Source of the DNA: Clostridia bacterium
GTDB lineage: Bacteria > Bacillota_A > Clostridia > Christensenellales > Aristaeellaceae
Length of the DNA stretch: 10,266 nucleotides
Reading direction: 5' to 3'
Assembly (NCBI GenBank): GCA_017432405.1
Contig: JAFRJF010000140.1
Span: forward strand, 1 to 10,266
This document shows, piece after piece, positions 6,556 to 10,266 of the stretch. The translations under genes were made by a program, and so were the position numbers. Within the stretch, counting starts at the first letter, position 1, and every line of letters starts with the position of its first letter. The notes under the pieces were generated by a model that saw nothing but the letters and a program-made list of their open reading frames with translations, did not search any database and was not told the DNA's origin.

Positions 6556-8457
6556 ATGCGATTGACCAAATGGCTTGCGCTGTTATTGGCCCTCTGCATG
6601 CTGACGGCCGCGATGCCGACAGCCCTGTCGGAGGATATCGGATTGGACATCGTGGACGCAAACGCCGGGGAGGATGAAATCGCCCCGGAGATTGACCTGG
6701 ACCTGGGCAGCCTCGACCTCGGTGAGGACAGCCTGTCCCTGGACCTTCCGGACCTGGAGCAGGAGCAGATCAGCGGGGACGTCGAGGCCGCTGAGGAAGC
6801 GGCGGAGGACGACGGAGAGTGGCCGGCGCCCAACGCCAGGAATTATACCGAGATGAGCAACAGCACCGCCTTTACCCTCAACGGCGTCACCATCCGGGCA
6901 GGCGACGAGGGCACGAAGGGCGCCCACAACTGCTGGAAGTGGGCCCAGGCGATCTATAAAAAGGTCTGGGGCTGCAACTTCGATTCCACCTTCGTGGGCA
7001 CGGCTTCCAAGGGCCACAACCTGCTGCGCAACCTGACGGACGACGAGCGCAGGCTGACGCCGGAAAACCTGAAGTACTTCATCACCCATTCGATTCCCGG
7101 CGCGACGCTGCGCGTGCAGTCCTGCCCGTCCAGCTGCTCCGGCTTCAACACCGACGGCTGCAGCAGGCACCAGAAGCACAGCCTGATCATCGCCGAGATC
7201 CGCGAGGACGGCCTGGTGACCATGGACGACCAGGGCAGCGTGCACACCCGCTACTACACCTGGCAGGGCTTCTGCGACTCCTGGGGGCCGAAATGGGTCT
7301 ATGTCAAGTACATCAAGTGGCCCAACGCCCCGGCGCTGAATTCCGCCCAGTCGGTGGACGGCTACGGCGTTTCCAAGGTCAGCGAGACCTATCGCGTGCG
7401 CGCCACGGCCACGAAGGGCGTCGGCCTGTACTCGCTGCCTGAGAACGGCAAGCTGAAGGGCGTGCTGAAGTATCCGGCCAGCTTTGCGGCCACCAGCAAG
7501 ACCCTGAAGAAATACAGCGGCTACACCTGGGTGAACGGCACATCCAGCACCGGCATCAGCGGCTGGATGCCCCTGACCGAGGCGGTGGCCACCTCCGGTG
7601 AGAGCATCGCGGTCACCGGCGTGACCCTGGACCAGACCACGCTGATCCTGGCGAAGGGCGGCACGGCCACGCTGAAGGCGGCCGTGGCCCCCGCCGACGC
7701 CAGCAACCAGAACGTCAGCTGGTCCTCCAGCGACACCTCCGTCGCCACGGTCAGCGGCGGCGTCGTCACCGCCAGGGGCGCGGGCACGGCCACGATCACC
7801 GTCACCACCGACGACGGCGGCAAGAGGGCCGGCTGCACGGTCAAGGTGGCCGACGCGGATTACAGCAAGGAGCTCACCCGGACCGGCAGCAACGGCACGG
7901 TGACGCTGAAGGTCGGCGCGAAGCTCCAGCTGATCCCCACCTTCGCCACCGCCAGGGGATGGAAGATCAAGAAGGTATCCTCCTCCAAGAGCAAGTACGC
8001 CACCGTCAATAAGTATGGCCAGGTCACTGCGAAGAAGGTCGGCACGACCACCGTCACCGTCAAGTGCAAAAACGGCAAGAAGGCCACCCTGAAGGTCAAG
8101 GTCGTCAAGTCCTCCTCCGGCGGTTCCGAGGGCGGCTCCGAGGGCGGCTCCTCCGGTGGCTCCGAGGGCGGCGCTTCCGGCGGGGATTCCGGGCAGACGG
8201 GCTCGGTCGAGGTCAGAAAGATCTATCTGAACGTGAGCGGTACCCAGAGACTCGGGGTGGGCAAGGTGGCCCAGATGCGGATCGTCAGGATAGAGCCCTC
8301 CAACGCGACGACCCAAATGAAGTGGATGTCCACCAATACCTCCGTGGCCTATGTCGACAGCAACGGCAAGGTGTACGGCCTGAAGAAGGGCACCTGCTAC
8401 GTCGGCGTGATGGCCGAGAACGGGGTCTATGCTTCCATCAAACTCAACGTGGTGTAA
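6556..8457 (+). CDS. Secreted multidomain protein: putative CHAP/NlpC-like cysteine hydrolase, SH3-like region and Ig-like (Big_2) domains
   Basis: This is a 633-residue exported protein. Residues 1-25 are a signal peptide, with probable cleavage at ALS|ED. Residues 26-90 are acidic and Leu/Asp-rich (repeated LDL units). Residues 118-255 look like a papain-fold amidase: a candidate nucleophile C126 in HNCWKWAQ, a candidate base H208 in [10 protein letters not shown] and D224/D225 in VTMDDQG. An unusual cysteine/histidine cluster (C190, C194, C202, H205) precedes H208. Residues 277-340 resemble a bacterial SH3 domain ([14 protein letters not shown] ... GISGWMPL). Residues 351-431 are a clear Big_2 domain ([13 protein letters not shown]), 447-517 a second, more divergent, lysine-rich one, and 555-633 a third, reached through a Gly/Ser/Glu linker (519-548). 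No LPXTG, SLH or transmembrane anchor is seen at the C-terminus. The start at 6556 is set by AGGAGG and the promoter. A cell-wall or adhesion-related role is inferred; the enzymatic activity is unproven. Confidence 0.8.
   Translation: MRLTKWLALLLALCMLTAAMPTALSEDIGLDIVDANAGEDEIAPEIDLDLGSLDLGEDSLSLDLPDLEQEQISGDVEAAEEAAEDDGEWPAPNARNYTEMSNSTAFTLNGVTIRAGDEGTKGAHNCWKWAQAIYKKVWGCNFDSTFVGTASKGHNLLRNLTDDERRLTPENLKYFITHSIPGATLRVQSCPSSCSGFNTDGCSRHQKHSLIIAEIREDGLVTMDDQGSVHTRYYTWQGFCDSWGPKWVYVKYIKWPNAPALNSAQSVDGYGVSKVSETYRVRATATKGVGLYSLPENGKLKGVLKYPASFAATSKTLKKYSGYTWVNGTSSTGISGWMPLTEAVATSGESIAVTGVTLDQTTLILAKGGTATLKAAVAPADASNQNVSWSSSDTSVATVSGGVVTARGAGTATITVTTDDGGKRAGCTVKVADADYSKELTRTGSNGTVTLKVGAKLQLIPTFATARGWKIKKVSSSKSKYATVNKYGQVTAKKVGTTTVTVKCKNGKKATLKVKVVKSSSGGSEGGSEGGSSGGSEGGASGGDSGQTGSVEVRKIYLNVSGTQRLGVGKVAQMRIVRIEPSNATTQMKWMSTNTSVAYVDSNGKVYGLKKGTCYVGVMAENGVYASIKLNVV
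8110..8199 (+). repeat. Gly/Ser/Glu linker-coding repeat
   Basis: Short degenerate repeats of GGC-TCC-GAG-GGC type code for [18 protein letters not shown] and similar, at residues 519-548 of the secreted protein. They form a flexible spacer between the second and third Ig-like domains. Slippage here could change its length between strains. Confidence 0.75.
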
Positions 8458-8470
8458 TTGAAACCAGCGC

Positions 8471-8499
8471 GGCGCGGCCATTTTGGGCCGCGCCTTTTT
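8471..8499 (+). terminator. Intrinsic terminator after the secreted protein gene
   Basis: GGCGCGGCC (8471-8479) pairs with GGCCGCGCC (8486-8494), a 9-bp GC-only stem with a 6-nt loop, followed at once by TTTTT (8495-8499). It lies 13 bp past the stop codon. Confidence 0.92.
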
Positions 8500-8516
8500 A
8501 TACAAATATTGTGTTG

Positions 8517-8532
8517 GCACTTGGCAAAGTGC
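8517..8532. promoter_or_regulatory. Palindrome over the -35 box, possible operator
   Basis: GCACTT (8517-8522) and AAGTGC (8527-8532) are perfect inverted arms separated by GGCA, and the dyad covers the -35 hexamer of the macro-domain gene. A regulator bound here would block RNA polymerase. The gene's own HTH-like C-terminal domain makes autoregulation conceivable. The palindrome is seen; its function is inferred. Confidence 0.4.
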
Positions 8533-8550
8533 GCGGGGATGTGGTACAAT
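8521..8550 (+). promoter_or_regulatory. Promoter of the macro-domain gene
   Basis: The -35 TTGGCA (8521-8526) and -10 TACAAT (8545-8550) each match 5 of 6 and are 18 nt apart. The -10 has an extended TGG (8542-8544). The predicted start is near 8557. An AGGAGG ribosome binding site (8586-8591) lies 6 nt before the ATG at 8598. Confidence 0.75.
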
Positions 8551-8597
8551 ACTGGCAGAAGTCGCGCACAGATCGAACCGCACACAGGAGGATTCAT

Positions 8598-9668
8598 ATG
8601 CCGTTTGAGATTGTCAAAAACGATATCACCAGGATGCGGGTGGACGCCATCGTCAACGCCGCGAACAACAGCCTGCTGGGCGGCGGCGGCGTGGATGGGG
8701 CGATCCATCGCGCCGCGGGGCCCCGGCTGCTGGAGGAGTGCCGCGGGCTTGGCGGGTGTGAAACCGGCGAGGCCAGGCTGACCCGGGGCTATAACCTGCC
8801 CTGTAAATACGTCATACACACCGTAGGCCCCATCTGGCAGGGCGGCAGCGCGGGCGAGCCGGCGCTTCTGGCGGCCTGCTATCGCAACGCGCTGGCTCTG
8901 GCCCGGCAGAACGGCTGCGATTCGGTGGCCTTCCCGCTGATCTCGGCGGGGGCTTACGGCTATCCGAAGGCCCGGGCGCTGCAGGTGGCGGTGGAGGAGA
9001 TCGCCCGCTTCCTGGAGGATGCGGACATGATGGTTTACCTGGTTGCCTATACCCGGGACGCCATCGAGCTGACCGGCAGCCTGTACGGCGAGGTCTCGGC
9101 CTACATCGACGACGTGTACGTCCAGGAGCGCCGCGACTTCGACCGAGAGGCCAGGCGCAGCCAGTACCTGCGGGACGGCGCGCCGAGGGGCGTGCCCGAG
9201 CCGGGCAGCCTGTTCCGTCGCCCCCACCGCGAGGACAACGCCCGCAACGAGACGGTGTTCTCCGAGGCGAACGTGGAGCGGCTCACGGCCATGCAGAGCG
9301 ACGAGCAGCAGTCTGAACCGGGCCGCACGGGCGAGACCTTTGCTGAAATGGTGGCGCGAAAGCTGGGCGAGAGGGGCATGAGCGACGCGGCGTGCGCCCG
9401 CCGGGCGAACCTGGATGGCCGCCTGTTCGGCAAGATCCGGAACAACGCGGGCTATCGGCCCGCCAGGCAGACCGCCCTGGCCCTGGCCGTGGCGCTGGAG
9501 CTGTCCCTGGATGAGGCGAAGGCGCTGCTGTCAAAGGCCGGCTACGCGCTGAGCCATGCCAACCGGGCGGACATCGTCGTGGAATACTGCCTCATGACGG
9601 GCCATACCGACGTGGATGAAATCAACGGGGTGCTGTTCAAGCTGGACCTGCAGCAGCTGGGCTACTGA
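8598..9668 (+). CDS. Macro-domain protein (ADP-ribose hydrolase type) fused to a C-terminal HTH-like module
   Basis: This is a 356-residue cytosolic protein. Residues 1-165 are a macro domain of the YmdB/MacroD class, with [20 protein letters not shown] at 18-37 (catalytic-type N24 and D33) and the phosphate loop SAGAYGYP at 116-123. Proteins of this class remove ADP-ribose from acidic residues or deacetylate O-acetyl-ADP-ribose. YmdB-type enzymes end near residue 175; here a charged linker (about 166-243) leads to a second module at 245-356. That module starts with an XRE-like helical segment ([27 protein letters not shown]), continues through [33 protein letters not shown] and ends [19 protein letters not shown]. 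The frame is open back to 8064, but promoter, terminator and AGGAGG place the start at 8598. It is the first gene of a unit with the zinc-ribbon gene 31 bp downstream. The hydrolase call is strong. The role of the C-terminal module (nucleic-acid or partner binding) is inference. Confidence 0.88.
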   Translation: MPFEIVKNDITRMRVDAIVNAANNSLLGGGGVDGAIHRAAGPRLLEECRGLGGCETGEARLTRGYNLPCKYVIHTVGPIWQGGSAGEPALLAACYRNALALARQNGCDSVAFPLISAGAYGYPKARALQVAVEEIARFLEDADMMVYLVAYTRDAIELTGSLYGEVSAYIDDVYVQERRDFDREARRSQYLRDGAPRGVPEPGSLFRRPHREDNARNETVFSEANVERLTAMQSDEQQSEPGRTGETFAEMVARKLGERGMSDAACARRANLDGRLFGKIRNNAGYRPARQTALALAVALELSLDEAKALLSKAGYALSHANRADIVVEYCLMTGHTDVDEINGVLFKLDLQQLGY

Positions 9669-9699
9669 CGGACCGACCGACCCGAAAGAGGTGAAGCGA

Positions 9700-10266
9700 A
9701 TGTTCTGTACCAATTGCGGTATACAGCTGGCGGAGGGCGTCAACTTCTGCCCGAACTGCGGCACGCGGGTAAATGCCCCCGTGTCTGCGACGGTCCAGGG
9801 GTACATGGTGATGCTCGTCTCCGTGGGCACCAGCAACCGCGCCACCGCGGCGGCGCTGCTGTCAAGGATCTGCGGCTATACCGATGAGGAGGCGCTGCTG
9901 ATCGTGGACAGCGCGCCCATCACCGTGGCCCGGGGGCTGAACGACGCCCAGGCGCGCTATCTGGCCCAGGCCCTGGCCGAGTACGGCATCGAGGTCTCCG
10001 TCTACGACGGCAGCGGCTGGCGGGAATGGGAATCCTCCAACACCTCCGTGTGGGACCAGGCCGGCGGGCTGCTGGCCAGCGTGGCCACGGCGCTGGGTCT
10101 GATGGGCATGGGCAACCGCATCAGTCGGGATATGATGCGTCCCTCGGATTATCCCTATCGCATGGCAGGACCCCGCCCGCCGGTGTTCCGGGTGAACAGC
10201 ACCCTGCGCGCCGCACCGCGGCCCCCGGTGCACCGCGCGCCGCCGCCGAGGCCGGCGGCAGAAAGG
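9700..10266 (+). CDS. Zinc-ribbon protein with a ribosomal L7/L12 C-terminal-like domain (partial, runs off window)
   Basis: The frame is open from the ATG at 9700 for 189 codons to the window edge, with no stop, so the 3' end is missing. The start is supported by AAAGAGGTG ending 6 nt upstream. Residues 3-20 are a four-cysteine zinc ribbon (C3-x2-C6 ... C17-x2-C20). Residues about 36-102 align without gaps to the C-terminal domain of ribosomal protein L7/L12 as recalled from E. coli. Conserved points are N46, G59, E64-A65, V69, S71-A72-P73, G79, A85, L88, A91-L92, E94, G96, E98-V99 and V101. Most lysines used by L7/L12 to contact translation GTPases are replaced. The segment 120-140 is glycine/alanine-rich and mildly hydrophobic, and 155-189 is rich in proline and arginine. 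It is probably co-transcribed with the macro-domain gene. The function is unknown. Confidence 0.85.
   Translation, partial: MFCTNCGIQLAEGVNFCPNCGTRVNAPVSATVQGYMVMLVSVGTSNRATAAALLSRICGYTDEEALLIVDSAPITVARGLNDAQARYLAQALAEYGIEVSVYDGSGWREWESSNTSVWDQAGGLLASVATALGLMGMGNRISRDMMRPSDYPYRMAGPRPPVFRVNSTLRAAPRPPVHRAPPPRPAAER

Noticed and set aside
6583..8583. 666-codon open frame antisense to the secreted Ig-like gene
   Set aside because: Its translation is Gly/Ala/Asp/His-rich without domains. The sense strand has promoter, ribosome binding site, signal peptide and clear domains. It is a shadow of GC-rich third-position bias.
8064..8597. In-frame 5' extension of the macro-domain gene
   Set aside because: It overlaps the end of the secreted protein gene, crosses a strong terminator and lies before the promoter; AGGAGG and the start of macro-domain homology both point to 8598.
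9700..10266. Genuine ribosomal protein L7/L12 gene
   Set aside because: The N-terminal dimerisation domain is replaced by a zinc ribbon, most key lysines are missing, and there is no L10 gene or rpoB context.

Overview
The window looks like part of a chromosome from a GC-rich Bacillota (Clostridia-like, probably gut or rumen) bacterium. The coding regions are GC-rich and the short intergenic gaps are AT-rich. Nearly every gene has an AGGAGG-type ribosome binding site, and the promoters are close to the sigma-A consensus (for example TTTACA-17-TATAAT and TTGACA-17-TACAAT). Intrinsic terminators are common, and the protein families (CUT1 sugar ABC system without its own ATPase, FucO, Big_2/Ig-like secreted protein, macro-HTH fusion) fit this group. 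The lineage is an inference, because there is no rRNA or marker gene here.

Layout. Positions 1-184 hold no gene but a dense set of inverted repeats, a CCTATAA-type heptamer repeat and a long hairpin; this looks like a mobile or structured repeat element cut by the window edge. Positions 212-3494 (minus strand) hold a complete CUT1 carbohydrate ABC import operon. It reads promoter (3494-3466), solute-binding protein (3366-2131), intercistronic hairpin, MalF-type permease (2012-1128), MalG-type permease overlapping by ATGA (1131-253), terminator (242-212). No ATPase gene is present, so a shared MsmK/MalK-type ATPase elsewhere is expected. Upstream on the same strand, with its own promoter and terminator, is a clear FucO-type lactaldehyde reductase (4791-3643). 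A MATE-family efflux protein (about 4997-6385, plus strand) is transcribed divergently from it.

Positions 6479-8499 (plus strand) are a single-gene unit: promoter, signal peptide-bearing 633-residue protein with an acidic segment, a putative cysteine-hydrolase (CHAP/NlpC-like) domain, an SH3-like stretch and Ig-like (Big_2) domains, then a strong terminator. Positions 8521-10266 (plus strand) hold a two-gene unit. The first gene encodes a macro-domain (ADP-ribose hydrolase type) protein fused to a C-terminal helix-turn-helix-like module. The second, 31 bp downstream and running off the window, encodes a protein with a four-cysteine zinc ribbon followed by a domain that aligns without gaps to the C-terminal domain of ribosomal protein L7/L12.

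How the parts may work together. The ABC operon imports an unidentified sugar or oligosaccharide. FucO would reoxidise NADH by reducing the L-lactaldehyde formed from fucose or rhamnose, so a deoxy-sugar diet is a reasonable but unproven link. The most unusual content is the macro-HTH plus zinc ribbon-L7/L12-like pair at the right end and the multi-hairpin element at the left end.
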